Source: Micavibrio aeruginosavorus (lineage in GTDB: Bacteria > Pseudomonadota > Alphaproteobacteria > Micavibrionales > Micavibrionaceae). Taken from it: a DNA stretch of 45,373 nucleotides. The translations under genes were made by a program, and so were the position numbers. The notes under the pieces were generated by a model. That model saw only the letters and a program-made list of their open reading frames with translations, was not told where the DNA came from and did not search any database. The DNA lies in the NCBI GenBank assembly GCA_016184045.1, contig JACPDM010000036.1, forward strand, positions 1 to 45,373, given 5' to 3'. Below are positions 16,314 through 26,105 of the stretch, in pieces (within the stretch, counting starts at the first letter, position 1; every line of letters starts with the position of its first letter).

Positions 16314-16332
16314 CACCCCTGCAATAGGGGTG
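16314..16332 (+). terminator. Intergenic hairpin before rpe
   Basis: CACCCC (16314-16319) pairs perfectly with GGGGTG (16327-16332), loop 7. It lies about 40 bases after the metallopeptidase stop. On the plus strand it is not followed by a T run; on the minus strand it is followed by T-rich sequence. It may act as a weak or bidirectional terminator. Confidence 0.35.
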
Positions 16333-16426
16333 GAATAAGACTTTGTTTCTGTTAATCTTGAAGTTCGGGCCTGCTTCGTTCCGGGGCGCTTCGGCCATCT
16401 CCTGAAAAATTTCTCGCGCTTGAAAT

Positions 16427-17089
16427 ATGACAACCAATGCCATCCGCATCGCGCCCTCGATTCTTTCCGCCGATTTTGCCCGGCTGGGGGAAGAAGTGCA
16501 GGCGATTGACGTCGCCGGGGCGGATTATGTCCATGTCGATGTCATGGACGGGCATTTCGTCCCGAATTTAACCATCGGGCCGGGCGTGGTGCGCGCCCTG
16601 CGCCCGCATAGCAGGAAAATTTTTGACGTCCACCTGATGATCGCGCCGGCCGATCCGTTTCTGGAAGCCTTCGCGCAGGCCGGAGCGGATATCATCACCA
16701 TCCACCCCGAAGCCGGGCCGCATCTGCATAAAAGCCTTCAGGCCATCCGGGCTCTCGGCAAAAAAGCCGGACTTGCCCTCAATCCCGGAACGCCGGTCGA
16801 TGTTCTGGATCATGTGATGGATCTGGTCGATCTGGTGCTGGTTATGACGGTCAATCCGGGTTTCGGCGGGCAGGCCTATATTCCGCTCGAGGATAAAATC
16901 CGCGCCGTACGCCAGCGCATCGCGGCGACGGGCCGCATGATCGATCTTGAGGTCGATGGCGGAATCAATCCGGAAACGGCGAAAGCTGCCCGCGACGCCG
17001 GGGCGGACGTTCTGGTCGCGGGAACTGCTGTTTTCGGTGGCGGACCGGGGCAATACGCGGCCCGCATCGCCGCCTTGCGGGGGTCATAA
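16427..17089 (+). CDS. rpe: Ribulose-phosphate 3-epimerase
   Basis: A 220-residue TIM-barrel metalloenzyme that interconverts ribulose-5-phosphate and xylulose-5-phosphate in the pentose phosphate pathway. Signatures are '[17 protein letters not shown]', the metal-binding '[16 protein letters not shown]', 'DVHLMI', '[11 protein letters not shown]' and '[11 protein letters not shown]'. Length is typical. The heparinase-like gene starts 5 bases after its stop, so the two are probably co-transcribed. Confidence 0.97.
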   Translation: MTTNAIRIAPSILSADFARLGEEVQAIDVAGADYVHVDVMDGHFVPNLTIGPGVVRALRPHSRKIFDVHLMIAPADPFLEAFAQAGADIITIHPEAGPHLHKSLQAIRALGKKAGLALNPGTPVDVLDHVMDLVDLVLVMTVNPGFGGQAYIPLEDKIRAVRQRIAATGRMIDLEVDGGINPETAKAARDAGADVLVAGTAVFGGGPGQYAARIAALRGS

Positions 17090-17093
17090 GGCC

Positions 17094-18725
17094 ATGACTT
17101 TAAAGCTCATCAGCGATATCCGGCACAAGGCGACGGCGGCGGCCTACGGCACGGCGTTTTATCAATGGACCCTCGGCGGCAGCTTGCCGGAAAGGCTTGC
17201 GGTCATTCCGCCCGATCCGTGGCCGGGCGATGCCGCCAATGGCCGGATGATGTGTCACGATGTGTTCACCTTTCAGGGCGAGCAATTGCCAAGCCCCGGC
17301 GGCGATTTCGAGCCTTCCGGCGCAACGCCTGCGTGGCTGGCGCATATTCACTCCTTCGAATGGTTGCGCGATCTGCGCGCGCTGGGCGGCGATACCGGGC
17401 GGCGGCAGGCGCGGGCGATGGTTATGGCGTGGATCGACCGTTACGGAATGTGGCATGAAAACGCGTGGCGTCCCGATTTGACCGGGCGGCGGGTCGCGAT
17501 GTGGATTGCCTTGCACGATTTTTTTGCCGCCAGCGCGGATGATGTGTTCCAGACCAATTACCTGACGGTGCTGCTGCGGCAGGCGCGGCATCTCTCCCGC
17601 GCCGTTCCCGGCACGCTGGGCGGGATGGGATTGCTGCATGCCCTGCGCGGCCTCGCCTATGCCGGTCTGGCGTTCGAGGGGCGGGAGCAATGGCTGGAGC
17701 AAAGTCTGACACTGCTGGCGCATGAAACCAAAAAACAGATCCTAAGCGACGGCGGCCATGTCAGCCGCAATCCGGCACAGGTGCTGGAGGCGATGCGCCT
17801 TTATATCGATCTGCGCTCCGCCTTGCAGGCCGCGCAATATCCCGTGCCGGAGTTTATCCAGCACGCCATTGACCGCATGGCGCAGGCCATGCGCTTCCTG
17901 CGGACGGCGGACAGGGGTTTTGCCCTTTTCAACGGCGCGCAGGAAGGCGACCGCACACTCATGGATATGGTGCAGATGATTGCCAACGCCCATGGCCGCG
18001 TCCTGCGCTCCCTGCCAGAGACGGGGTATGAGCGCCTGAGCATCGGGCGCAGCCTTTTGATCGTCGATACCGGACGCGCGCCTGTCTGGCCGCATGACGA
18101 ACAGGCGCATGCCGCGCCGCTGGCGTTCGAGTTCAGCTATGGCAAGGAGCGCATTTTCACCAATTGCGGCACGCACCCGACCGATCCGCACTGGCAGGAC
18201 GCCTTGCGCGGGACGGCGGCGCATAACACAGCCGGCATCGATCACAAAAACGCCTGCGAGATCAGGAAGGACGGGCATTTCGGACGCCGCACGCGCAACG
18301 TCGTCGTCACGCGCGAGGACGTTCAGGGCGCGGGGCTGATCGACAGCGTGCATGACGGCTATGTGCCGATGAGCGGCATTTCGCATCGCCGCCGTCTCTA
18401 TCTCTCCGATCAGGGCCACGATCTGCGTGGTGAGGAAACGCTGACCTGCTCCGTGGGCCTCAGCAAGGCGGTTGATGTGACCTTGCGATTCCATCTGCAT
18501 CCGCGCGTTCTGGTGTCGCTGGTGCGCGGCAAGAAGGATGCGCTGCTGCGTCTGCCCGGTGGATCGGGCTGGCGCTTTACGCCCGCGGGCGGCCTACTCT
18601 CGCTTGAAAACTCGGTCTATCTGGGCGAGGGCGGCAGGCCGCGCAAAACCAAGCAGATCGTCCTGTCCGCATCGATGGATCGCGACCTGTGCCAGCTGAA
18701 ATGGGCCTTGCAGCGCGAGGGGTAA
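17094..18725 (+). CDS. Heparinase II/III family protein
   Basis: The protein has 543 residues, with an N-terminal alpha-helical toroid ('WIDRYGMWHENAWRPDLTGRRVAMWIALHDFF', 'GTLGGMGLLHALRGLAYAG') and a C-terminal beta-sandwich with 'FSYGKERIFTNCGTH' and 'GTAAHNTAGIDHKN'. This is the alginate/heparinase-type polysaccharide lyase architecture seen in an alphaproteobacterial family often found near rsmB and purH. The true substrate of this conserved family is unclear and may be an endogenous polysaccharide. No signal peptide is visible, so a cytoplasmic location is likely. Start ATG 17094 lies 5 bases after rpe; the frame is open upstream inside rpe but without conserved sequence. Confidence 0.88.
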   Translation: MTLKLISDIRHKATAAAYGTAFYQWTLGGSLPERLAVIPPDPWPGDAANGRMMCHDVFTFQGEQLPSPGGDFEPSGATPAWLAHIHSFEWLRDLRALGGDTGRRQARAMVMAWIDRYGMWHENAWRPDLTGRRVAMWIALHDFFAASADDVFQTNYLTVLLRQARHLSRAVPGTLGGMGLLHALRGLAYAGLAFEGREQWLEQSLTLLAHETKKQILSDGGHVSRNPAQVLEAMRLYIDLRSALQAAQYPVPEFIQHAIDRMAQAMRFLRTADRGFALFNGAQEGDRTLMDMVQMIANAHGRVLRSLPETGYERLSIGRSLLIVDTGRAPVWPHDEQAHAAPLAFEFSYGKERIFTNCGTHPTDPHWQDALRGTAAHNTAGIDHKNACEIRKDGHFGRRTRNVVVTREDVQGAGLIDSVHDGYVPMSGISHRRRLYLSDQGHDLRGEETLTCSVGLSKAVDVTLRFHLHPRVLVSLVRGKKDALLRLPGGSGWRFTPAGGLLSLENSVYLGEGGRPRKTKQIVLSASMDRDLCQLKWALQREG

Positions 18726-18824
18726 TCCCTGTTTCCGGAATCTCCCCCTATAAATGTTCTTGATTTGTTCTAAAAATCCTGTACGCTGGTCCGGTATTTC
18801 ATCGATCTTTGCGGATCTATAGCC

Positions 18825-20222
18825 ATGGCCAAATCCAGATCGTCTTTTGTCTGCCAGTCGTGCGGCGCGGTGTCTTCGCGCTGGAGCGGAAAGTGCGAGG
18901 CTTGCGGGGACTGGAACACGATTGCCGAGGAAGTGGCCGAAGCCGCGACTCCCAAGGGCCTTGGCGCGAAATCGAAAGGCCGCGCGCTGGAACTGGTGGA
19001 CTTGCAGGGGCGGGACCATGCGCTTTTGCCGCGGATGATGACGGGTATCAATGAGTTCGACCGCGTGACCGGCGGCGGGCTTGTGCCGGGATCGGCGCTT
19101 TTGATCGGCGGCGATCCGGGGATCGGAAAATCGACATTGCTGTTGCAGGTGGTTTGCGCGCTCGGACGCGGCAAGGCGCGGTGCATTTATGTCTCGGGCG
19201 AGGAAGCGGTTGATCAGGTGCGCTTGCGCGCCAGTCGCCTCGGGCTTGCGGATGCGCGGGTCGATCTGGCGTCTGCCACAAATGTGCGCGATATCGCCGC
19301 GACGATGGAATCGGAAAATGTCAGCCTTGTCGTCGTCGATTCCATCCAGACCATGTATATCGACACCGTCGATTCCGCGCCCGGCACGGTGACGCAGGTG
19401 CGCACGGCGTCGCAAGAGCTTATCCGCATCGCGAAAAAGCGCAATATAGCCATCATTTTTGTCGGCCATGTCACCAAGGAAGGCCAGATCGCCGGGCCGC
19501 GCGTTCTGGAGCACATGGTCGATACGGTTTTGTATTTTGAAGGCGATCGCAGCCACCAGTTCCGCATCCTGCGCGCGGTCAAGAACCGCTTCGGCCCGAC
19601 CGACGAGATCGGGGTGTTCGAAATGGCGAATGAAGGCCTTGTCGAGGTCGAGAATCCTTCGGCCCTGTTTCTGGCCCAGCGCCAGAGCGACGTTGCGGGC
19701 AGCGCCGTTCTGGCCGCGCTGGAAGGGACACGCCCGGTGCTGGTCGAGGTGCAGGCCCTCGTTGCGCCAAGCACGTTTGGAACGCCGCGCCGCGCCGTGA
19801 TCGGGTACGATACAGGCCGTTTGTCGATGATCCTTGCGGTGCTCGAAGCCAGATGCGGCGTGCAGATGGGGATGAGCGACGTCTATCTGAATATCGCGGG
19901 CGGTATCCGCATTGCCGAACCGGCGGCGGATCTGGCCGTTGCCGCCGCGATCCTCAGCGCTTTTAACGGCTCGCCCTTGCCTGCCGATACGGTGTTTTTC
20001 GGGGAAATCGGCCTCGCCGGGGAAATTCGGCAAGTCTCGCAGCCTGATGTGCGCCTGAAAGAAGCGGCCAAGCTCGGCTTCCGCCGCGCCTGGATGCCTG
20101 CCCGCAAGAAAAACCGCAAGGACGCCAAAGCCGATGCCCTTGCCGTGACTGAAATCGACCGTCTGCAAACCCTGATCGACCAGACCATTGACCGTCAGGC
20201 CATCCGCGCCGTTCAGGGGTAG
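18825..20222 (+). CDS. radA: DNA repair protein RadA
   Basis: The protein has 465 residues and is a RecA-like ATPase that promotes branch migration in recombination. An N-terminal zinc finger has C10, C13, C24 and C27. Walker A 'GDPGIGKST' is at ~96-104, and the RadA-specific 'KNRFG' motif follows in the second half of the ATPase. A C-terminal Lon-protease-like domain ('GIRIAEPAADLAVAAAILSA', 'FFGEIGLAGEIRQV') lacks a protease role in this family. A weak promoter candidate (TTGATT at 18760, TACGCT at 18782) lies upstream. cvpA and purF follow, a common alphaproteobacterial order. Confidence 0.97.
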   Translation: MAKSRSSFVCQSCGAVSSRWSGKCEACGDWNTIAEEVAEAATPKGLGAKSKGRALELVDLQGRDHALLPRMMTGINEFDRVTGGGLVPGSALLIGGDPGIGKSTLLLQVVCALGRGKARCIYVSGEEAVDQVRLRASRLGLADARVDLASATNVRDIAATMESENVSLVVVDSIQTMYIDTVDSAPGTVTQVRTASQELIRIAKKRNIAIIFVGHVTKEGQIAGPRVLEHMVDTVLYFEGDRSHQFRILRAVKNRFGPTDEIGVFEMANEGLVEVENPSALFLAQRQSDVAGSAVLAALEGTRPVLVEVQALVAPSTFGTPRRAVIGYDTGRLSMILAVLEARCGVQMGMSDVYLNIAGGIRIAEPAADLAVAAAILSAFNGSPLPADTVFFGEIGLAGEIRQVSQPDVRLKEAAKLGFRRAWMPARKKNRKDAKADALAVTEIDRLQTLIDQTIDRQAIRAVQG

Positions 20223-20330
20223 CTGGCGGGGCCGCAGGGATAAGCCCGGCTTCTTGCCCCGCAAAGCCTTGCAATTCGCGGGGCGCGCGTTAACATATCG
20301 CTGCACTATCAATCATCCGGGCGTTTATCC

Positions 20331-21089
20331 ATGATTTTCGATGCCATTGTTCTGGCGGCTGTTCTGATTTCCAGCGTGATTGCTTTCCTGCGCGGTTTTA
20401 TCCGCGAATGCCTGACGATTATCGGGGTTGTCGGCGGGCTTGCGGCATCGTATTTTGCCGGGCCGCTTTTGGCGCCTTTGATGCGCGGATGGCTCGGGGT
20501 CGGCGATGATCCGGAGAAGGTCAAAAAACTGTTCGACATCGTGCCGATGACGGTCGTTGCCGATGTTTGTGCCTATGGCGCGATTTTTGTCGTTGTGGTG
20601 ATCGTTCTTTCGGTCCTCAGCCACTTCCTTTCCGCTGGGGCGAAGGCGGTCGGGCTGGGTCCGGTGGATCGGGCAATGGGCGTCATCTTCGGAATCGCGC
20701 GCGCGATGCTGCTGATATCGCTTCTTTACTTGCCCTTCTATCTTCTCAACCCCAAAGAGGACCGTGAGAAGTGGAGCTTGGTGGAAGGCAGCAAGACACA
20801 CTATTATGTCGAGGAGGGCGCGGCGCTGATTGCGCGCCTGATTCCTGAAAACACCGCCAAGGAAGCGGACGACAAGACGGAGGAAGCCAGCAAGAAGATG
20901 GATGAAACCCGTCAGCGCCTTGAGGATATCGACGTCTTGCGCAAAACGACGGACAAGGCCGGAGAGGCCCTTGAAAAGGCGCAGGGCGCCCTTTCCGCCC
21001 CGGTCGGGGGAGATGCCGCTTCCGATGCGCAGGGATATCAGACTGATCAGCGTGAAAAACTCAACGAGATTTTTGAAACCAACCAGTAA
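20331..21089 (+). CDS. cvpA: CvpA family membrane protein
   Basis: The protein has 252 residues, with four hydrophobic segments in the first ~150 and the family opening 'FDAIVLAAVLISSVIAFLRGFIRECLTIIG'. A charged Glu/Lys-rich cytoplasmic tail of ~90 residues follows and is longer than in the E. coli protein. CvpA is an inner-membrane protein linked to envelope homeostasis and historically to colicin V production; its molecular role is unsettled. It lies 11 bases upstream of purF, a widely conserved pairing that suggests co-transcription. Confidence 0.92.
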   Translation: MIFDAIVLAAVLISSVIAFLRGFIRECLTIIGVVGGLAASYFAGPLLAPLMRGWLGVGDDPEKVKKLFDIVPMTVVADVCAYGAIFVVVVIVLSVLSHFLSAGAKAVGLGPVDRAMGVIFGIARAMLLISLLYLPFYLLNPKEDREKWSLVEGSKTHYYVEEGAALIARLIPENTAKEADDKTEEASKKMDETRQRLEDIDVLRKTTDKAGEALEKAQGALSAPVGGDAASDAQGYQTDQREKLNEIFETNQ

Positions 21090-21100
21090 AGGGCCCCCAC

Positions 21101-22564
21101 ATGCGCGCCACCCCCTTCGATGACGACAAGTTGCGTGAGGAATGCGGGGTTTTCGGGGTGTATGGCCATGATGATGCGGCGGCGCTGACGGCTCTCGGGC
21201 TGCACGCCCTTCAGCATCGCGGGCAGGAGGCCAGCGGCATCGTCAGCCATGACGGCACCGATTTTCACGCTCACCGCGCGCCCGGCCTCGTCGATTCGAT
21301 TTTTACCGAAGGCGACGTTATCGCCCGTCTGAAAGGCGCGTCCGCAATCGGACATAACCGTTATGCGACGACCGGCGCGGCGCTGACGCGCAATATCCAG
21401 CCGCTTTATGCCGATCTTGCCTTCGGCGGGTTTGCGCTGGGGCATAATGGCAACCTGACCAATGCGCAGACATTGCGCGGCCAGTTGGTCGAGAACGGGG
21501 CGCTGTTTCATTCCACCACCGACACGGAAGTCATCATTCACCTGATGGCGGTATCGCAGCAGGGTTCCGTGCCGGATCGCCTGACAGACGCCTTGCGCCA
21601 GATCAAGGGGGCGTATTCCCTTGTGGCGCTGCATGCGGGGAGCATGATCGGCGTGCGCGATCCCAATGGCTTGCGGCCTCTCGTTCTTGGAAAACTCGGC
21701 AAGGCCCATATTCTGGCATCGGAAACCTGCGCACTGGACATTATCGGCGCGGACTTCGTGCGCGACGTCGCACCCGGAGAGATGGTTTTGATCGATGGAG
21801 AAGGGGTGCGATCGTGCAGGCCCCTCGGCCCGGACCAGCCGAAACGGTTTTGCATTTTCGAGCATATCTATTTCGCCCGTCCCGACAGCGTTGTGGAAGG
21901 AACGTCGGTGTACCAGATGCGCAAGAAGATCGGCGCGGTTCTGGCTGCGGAAGCGCCTTGCGACGGAGCCGATGTGATCGTTCCCGTCCCCGATAGCGGC
22001 GTCCCCGCTGCGATCGGTTATGCGGAGGCCAGCAGCGTTCCCTTTGAATTCGGGATTATTCGCAACCATTATGTCGGGCGTACTTTTATCCAGCCGACGG
22101 ACCAGATCCGCCATCTTGGCGTGCGCATGAAGCATAATGCGAACCGCGCTTATATCGCGGGTAAAAAAGTCGTTCTGGTCGACGATTCCATCGTGCGCGG
22201 CACGACTTCGCGCAAGATCGTCGATATGATTCGCGCGGCTGGCGCGGCGGAGGTGCATATGCGCATTTCCTCCCCGCCGACGCGGCATAGCTGCTTCTAC
22301 GGTATCGATACCCCCCGGACGGAAGATCTTCTTGCCCACAAGATGAATGTTGACGCGATTCGCGGTTTTGTCGGCGTCGACTCCCTTGCCTATATCTCGG
22401 TAGATGGGCTATACCGCGCCATGGGGCAGGATCGCGCCGGGGCAGGGCGGTCTTATTGCGACGCCTGTTTTACGGGCGAGTACCCCGTCGCGCTGACAGA
22501 CAACGATAACGCATCCGGTCATCGCCGCATGACCGGATTGAATGAAAAACGGGTAAAGCAATGA
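21101..22564 (+). CDS. purF: Amidophosphoribosyltransferase
   Basis: The protein has 487 residues and catalyses the first committed step of purine synthesis, transferring glutamine-derived ammonia to PRPP. 'EECGVFGVYGHDDAA' places the catalytic Cys at 15, after a short propeptide that must be cleaved to expose it as an Ntn nucleophile. Glutaminase motifs 'HRGQEASGI' and 'GHNRYAT', the PRPP loop 'VVLVDDSIVRGTTS' and a Cys-containing C-terminal region typical of the iron-sulphur type are visible. It overlaps the following SDR gene by 4 bases. Confidence 0.97.
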   Translation: MRATPFDDDKLREECGVFGVYGHDDAAALTALGLHALQHRGQEASGIVSHDGTDFHAHRAPGLVDSIFTEGDVIARLKGASAIGHNRYATTGAALTRNIQPLYADLAFGGFALGHNGNLTNAQTLRGQLVENGALFHSTTDTEVIIHLMAVSQQGSVPDRLTDALRQIKGAYSLVALHAGSMIGVRDPNGLRPLVLGKLGKAHILASETCALDIIGADFVRDVAPGEMVLIDGEGVRSCRPLGPDQPKRFCIFEHIYFARPDSVVEGTSVYQMRKKIGAVLAAEAPCDGADVIVPVPDSGVPAAIGYAEASSVPFEFGIIRNHYVGRTFIQPTDQIRHLGVRMKHNANRAYIAGKKVVLVDDSIVRGTTSRKIVDMIRAAGAAEVHMRISSPPTRHSCFYGIDTPRTEDLLAHKMNVDAIRGFVGVDSLAYISVDGLYRAMGQDRAGAGRSYCDACFTGEYPVALTDNDNASGHRRMTGLNEKRVKQ

Positions 22565-23283
22565 CGGATCAATATGAACAAACCCTGGCGGGCCGCGTTG
22601 CCCTTGTGACCGGGGCGTCGCGCGGCATCGGGGCCGCCGTCGCGTTGGCCTATGCCCGCGCCGGCGCGCATGTGGTCCTGACCGCCCGCAATACCAAGGC
22701 GCTTGAGGGGCTCGACGACCAGATTCGCGCGCAGGGCGGGGCGGCGACGCTCATCCCGCTTGACCTCCTCGATCATGACAAGATCGATGCGATGGGCCCC
22801 GCGCTGGCGGAAAAGTTCGGACGTCTGGATATTTTCGTCGGCAATGCCGGGATGCTCGGCACGCTGGCGCCGCTCGGCCATATCAACGCGAAAGAATGGG
22901 ATCGCGTGATCGCCCTCAATCTGACCGCCAATTTCCGCCTGATCCGCACGCTTGATCCGCTGCTGCGGGCGTCCGATGCGGGCCGGGTGATTTTCGTGAC
23001 CAGCGGCGCGGCGGAGGGGTATCGCGCCTATTGGGGCGCTTATGCCGCAAGCAAGGCCGGGCTGGAATCGCTGGCGCGAACCTACAAGGCCGAAACGGAT
23101 AAAACCAATATTCGCGTCAATCTTGTCGATCCGGGCCGTGTGCGCACGGCCATGCGGGCCGAAGCCTTTCCCGGAGAGGACCCGCAGACTCTGGTCACGC
23201 CGGATCGCATCGTTCAGACATTTCTGGATCTCGCCGGCCCGTCTTGCGCAAAGCACGGGGAGCGGGTGCGAGCGCAGGGATAG
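22561..23283 (+). CDS. SDR family NAD(P)-dependent oxidoreductase
   Basis: A 240-residue classical short-chain dehydrogenase: cofactor loop 'VTGASRGIGAAVA', 'NAGML' for the adenine pocket, catalytic Ser in 'VTSGAAEG', and Tyr-Lys in 'YWGAYAASKAGLE'. The 4-base overlap with purF is a recurrent alphaproteobacterial arrangement, but a link to purine synthesis is unproven. The substrate cannot be predicted. It converges with der, with 10 bases between the stops. Confidence 0.93.
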   Translation: MTDQYEQTLAGRVALVTGASRGIGAAVALAYARAGAHVVLTARNTKALEGLDDQIRAQGGAATLIPLDLLDHDKIDAMGPALAEKFGRLDIFVGNAGMLGTLAPLGHINAKEWDRVIALNLTANFRLIRTLDPLLRASDAGRVIFVTSGAAEGYRAYWGAYAASKAGLESLARTYKAETDKTNIRVNLVDPGRVRTAMRAEAFPGEDPQTLVTPDRIVQTFLDLAGPSCAKHGERVRAQG

Positions 23284-23293
23284 TTCCCGCTTC

Positions 23294-24733
23294 TTAGTCG
23301 GTGTAGGGATTTTTACTGGCGCGGACCAGAAGCCTGATCGGCACGCCGGGAATGCCGAAGTCGCGGCGCAGGCCGTTGATGATGAAGCGCTTGTGCGTTT
23401 CCGGCAAATCGTCCGGGCGGTTGACCCACATTGCGAAAGTCGGCGGGCGCGATTTGATCTGGGTGATATAGCGCAGGCGATTGTGGCGGCCCTGCGCCAG
23501 CGGGGCGGGGTTTTGCTCTTCCATGCCGCGCAGCCAGCGGTTCAGGGTCGGTGTTTTCACGCGCTGGTTCCATACCGCATAGGTTTCCAGCACGGTTTTC
23601 ATCAGTTGATCCAGCCCCTTTTCACGCAGGGCTGAAAGCGTGACGATGGGGACGTCCTTTAACTGCCCCAGCGATTCCTCGATCCGCTCTTTCGCGCGTT
23701 TCAGATGCTCGGTCTTGTCGTCAATCGCATCCCATTTGTTGATGGCGATGACAAGGGCGCGGCCCTCGCGCACGATAAGGTCCGCGATCACCATATCCTG
23801 CCGCTCGAACATGATCTCGGCATCGATCACCAGCACCACGACCTCGGCCAGACGAATGGCGCGCAGCGTGTCGTCGACCGACATTTTTTCGATCTTGTCG
23901 TCGATGCGGGCCTTGCGGCGCATTCCTGCGGTATCGACAAGGCGGAATTTATGACCGCGCCATTCCCATTTGACGGCGATGGCGTCGCGCGTGATTCCGG
24001 CTTCCGGCCCGGTCATGACCCGGTCCTCGCCCACCAGGGCGTTGAGAAGTGTCGATTTTCCGACATTCGGCCTGCCGACGATGGCAAGCCGCAGCGGCTT
24101 GCCTTCTTCAAGGGGTTTTTCGTTCAGGCTGAAATCGTAGTCTTCACGGCCCTCCAGCGCGTCAAGGTCGTTTTCTTGCAGCGGCAGGGCGGCGTCTTCC
24201 GTTGTCGGGGATTCATCGTCTTCATCGCTTTTTTCTTCTTCCCTCATGAGCGGTAGAAGCGCGTTGTAAAGGTCTTCCAGCCCGTAGCCGTGCGCCGCTG
24301 AGAACGGCAGCGGCTCGCCAAGGCCAAGGCCGTAGGCTTCCGCCAGTCCGGCTGCAGCTGCTGCCTCATGTTCGCATTTGTTGACGCCGAGGATCACCGG
24401 GATGTTTTGTTTGCGCAGGAAATCGGCGAAGTGCTTGTCCATCGGCGTCAGGCCAGCGCGGCCATCGACAAGAAATAAAATAGCGTCGGCCTGCTTCATC
24501 GCGGCTTCGGTCTGGCGGCGCATCCGGGCCGGGATGGAATCGTCGAAAGATTCTTCAAGCCCTGCGGTGTCGATCAGGCGTATCTGGCGATCGAGAATCC
24601 AGCCCTCGGATTCGCGCCAGTCTCGCGTTACCCCCGGCGTATCGTCGATGATCGCCAGTTTCTTGCGCGAAAGTCGGTTAAAGAGCGTCGATTTTCCGAC
24701 ATTCGGGCGCCCGGCGATCACAAGGGTAAACAT
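23294..24733 (-). CDS. der: Ribosome-assembly GTPase Der (EngA)
   Basis: The protein has 479 residues with the tandem GTPase domains unique to Der: 'GRPNVGKSTLFNRL' at the N-terminus and 'GRPNVGKSTLLNAL' near residue ~215. Each has its own 'DTAG' and 'NKxD/NKCE' motifs. A C-terminal KH-like domain follows ('FAMWVNRPDDLPETHKRFIINGLRRDFG'). Der is essential for 50S subunit maturation. An acidic linker (residues ~165-200) joins the two G domains. It lies downstream of bamB with a 43-base gap, a gene order shared with many proteobacteria. Confidence 0.97.
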   Translation of the reverse strand: MFTLVIAGRPNVGKSTLFNRLSRKKLAIIDDTPGVTRDWRESEGWILDRQIRLIDTAGLEESFDDSIPARMRRQTEAAMKQADAILFLVDGRAGLTPMDKHFADFLRKQNIPVILGVNKCEHEAAAAAGLAEAYGLGLGEPLPFSAAHGYGLEDLYNALLPLMREEEKSDEDDESPTTEDAALPLQENDLDALEGREDYDFSLNEKPLEEGKPLRLAIVGRPNVGKSTLLNALVGEDRVMTGPEAGITRDAIAVKWEWRGHKFRLVDTAGMRRKARIDDKIEKMSVDDTLRAIRLAEVVVLVIDAEIMFERQDMVIADLIVREGRALVIAINKWDAIDDKTEHLKRAKERIEESLGQLKDVPIVTLSALREKGLDQLMKTVLETYAVWNQRVKTPTLNRWLRGMEEQNPAPLAQGRHNRLRYITQIKSRPPTFAMWVNRPDDLPETHKRFIINGLRRDFGIPGVPIRLLVRASKNPYTD

Positions 24734-24776
24734 GATTTCTTCTCAAGCCTTTTTCGATTGTGCCGCGGACATCTGT

Positions 24777-26105
24777 TTATTTATACGCCGTCAGCGTCCC
24801 GTTATCCGGGAGCAGGTACAAAACGCCGCCCGCGACGATGGGGGATGTGGTGACCGGCCCGTCCGCTTCCCTTCCTGAATCCGGGTCTGCCTCCATCACC
24901 GTACCGTTGCTGCCCGCAACAAAGAGTCTGTTCCCGGCCAGAACTGGACCGGTCCAGACGATAGGATTCTTGCGCCTGTCCGGGTTCTCGTATTTTGGCA
25001 GCGGCGTGACCCAGCGGATAACGCCGTTATCGCGGCCCATACCGACCAGTTCGTTTTCGGTCGAGATGACAAAGAGGTGATTGCCCGCGACCCACGGCGT
25101 TTCCGATCCGCCGATCTCGCGTTGCCAGACGCGCGCGCCCGTGCGTTCGTCGATCGCGACCAGCTTGCCGCCGAAGCTGATGGCAAAGACAAGGCCTTTG
25201 TCCATCACCGGCAGGCCGCGAATGTCGGACAGCGCGGAGAGATTGCCGACTTTGCGGCTGGTGCTCAGATTATCCGCCCATGCGACGGAGCCGTTTTCAA
25301 CCCGCAAGGCGAAAATCTCGCCGGATGAAAAGGCCGGGATGACGACTTCGCGACTTGCGGCGGGGCTTGCGGCGCCGAGAAGCCCTGCGGTTTCAGCGAT
25401 GCCGGAGAATTCCCACAGCAGACTCCCGTCATCGGTGCTGAACGTCATCAGGCGGTTGTCCAGAGTCACCAGAAACAGACGGTTGTCCATGACGGTCGGT
25501 GCCGCGCGGCAGGGCGCGGGCAGGGCTTTGCGCCAGAGGATCTTGCCGGTTTGCGGATCGGCGACCAAAAGCTCGTTATAGCCGCTGGTGACGTAAAGGC
25601 GCCCCTGCGAGTAGGCGATCCCGCCCGCGATCACGGGATCGCCGCTTTCTTTCTCCGGAGCGATATCCTGCGACCAGAATTTTTTGCCCGTCTGTGTGTC
25701 GAAAGCGGAGAGCGATTGCTCCGTGTCGATTGTAAAAATGCGGCCATCGGCCAGAACCGGCTGCGTCACCAAAGGCAGACTGTCTTGCGATCCCTCGCCG
25801 ATATCGGCCTGCCATGCCTTGGTCAATGGGCGTTCGGGCAGGGCCGGGTTTTGCATGGCATGGTTGGGATAGCCGCCATGCTGCGGCCAGAATTCGTTGT
25901 TCCATGCCTGCGGTGCGATAAAGCCTTGCGCATTGAGGGCGGTGCTGTCTGGCTCGAGTGTGCGCTGCATTTCAAGGACTGAAATGCGCTCGCCTTCCAG
26001 CGGTTTTTCATCGTCCTTGTCCAGCCAGCCTCCGCTGCAGGCGCAAAGACCGACACTGGCCAGAACAAGCGTGGCGCCCAGAAAAAAACGCGGCTGGAAA
26101 CTCAT
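24777..26105 (-). CDS. bamB: Outer membrane assembly lipoprotein BamB
   Basis: The protein has 442 residues: a hydrophobic signal with a lipobox-like 'GLCACSGGW', then an eight-bladed PQQ-type beta-propeller with repeated Trp-docking motifs such as 'FDTQTGKKFWSQDI', 'ADPQTGKILWRKAL' and 'IDERTGARVWQREI'. BamB is the propeller subunit of the beta-barrel assembly machine. It overlaps the upstream YfgM-like gene by 4 bases and precedes der. The operon context settles the assignment over other PQQ-repeat proteins. Confidence 0.94.
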   Translation of the reverse strand: MSFQPRFFLGATLVLASVGLCACSGGWLDKDDEKPLEGERISVLEMQRTLEPDSTALNAQGFIAPQAWNNEFWPQHGGYPNHAMQNPALPERPLTKAWQADIGEGSQDSLPLVTQPVLADGRIFTIDTEQSLSAFDTQTGKKFWSQDIAPEKESGDPVIAGGIAYSQGRLYVTSGYNELLVADPQTGKILWRKALPAPCRAAPTVMDNRLFLVTLDNRLMTFSTDDGSLLWEFSGIAETAGLLGAASPAASREVVIPAFSSGEIFALRVENGSVAWADNLSTSRKVGNLSALSDIRGLPVMDKGLVFAISFGGKLVAIDERTGARVWQREIGGSETPWVAGNHLFVISTENELVGMGRDNGVIRWVTPLPKYENPDRRKNPIVWTGPVLAGNRLFVAGSNGTVMEADPDSGREADGPVTTSPIVAGGVLYLLPDNGTLTAYK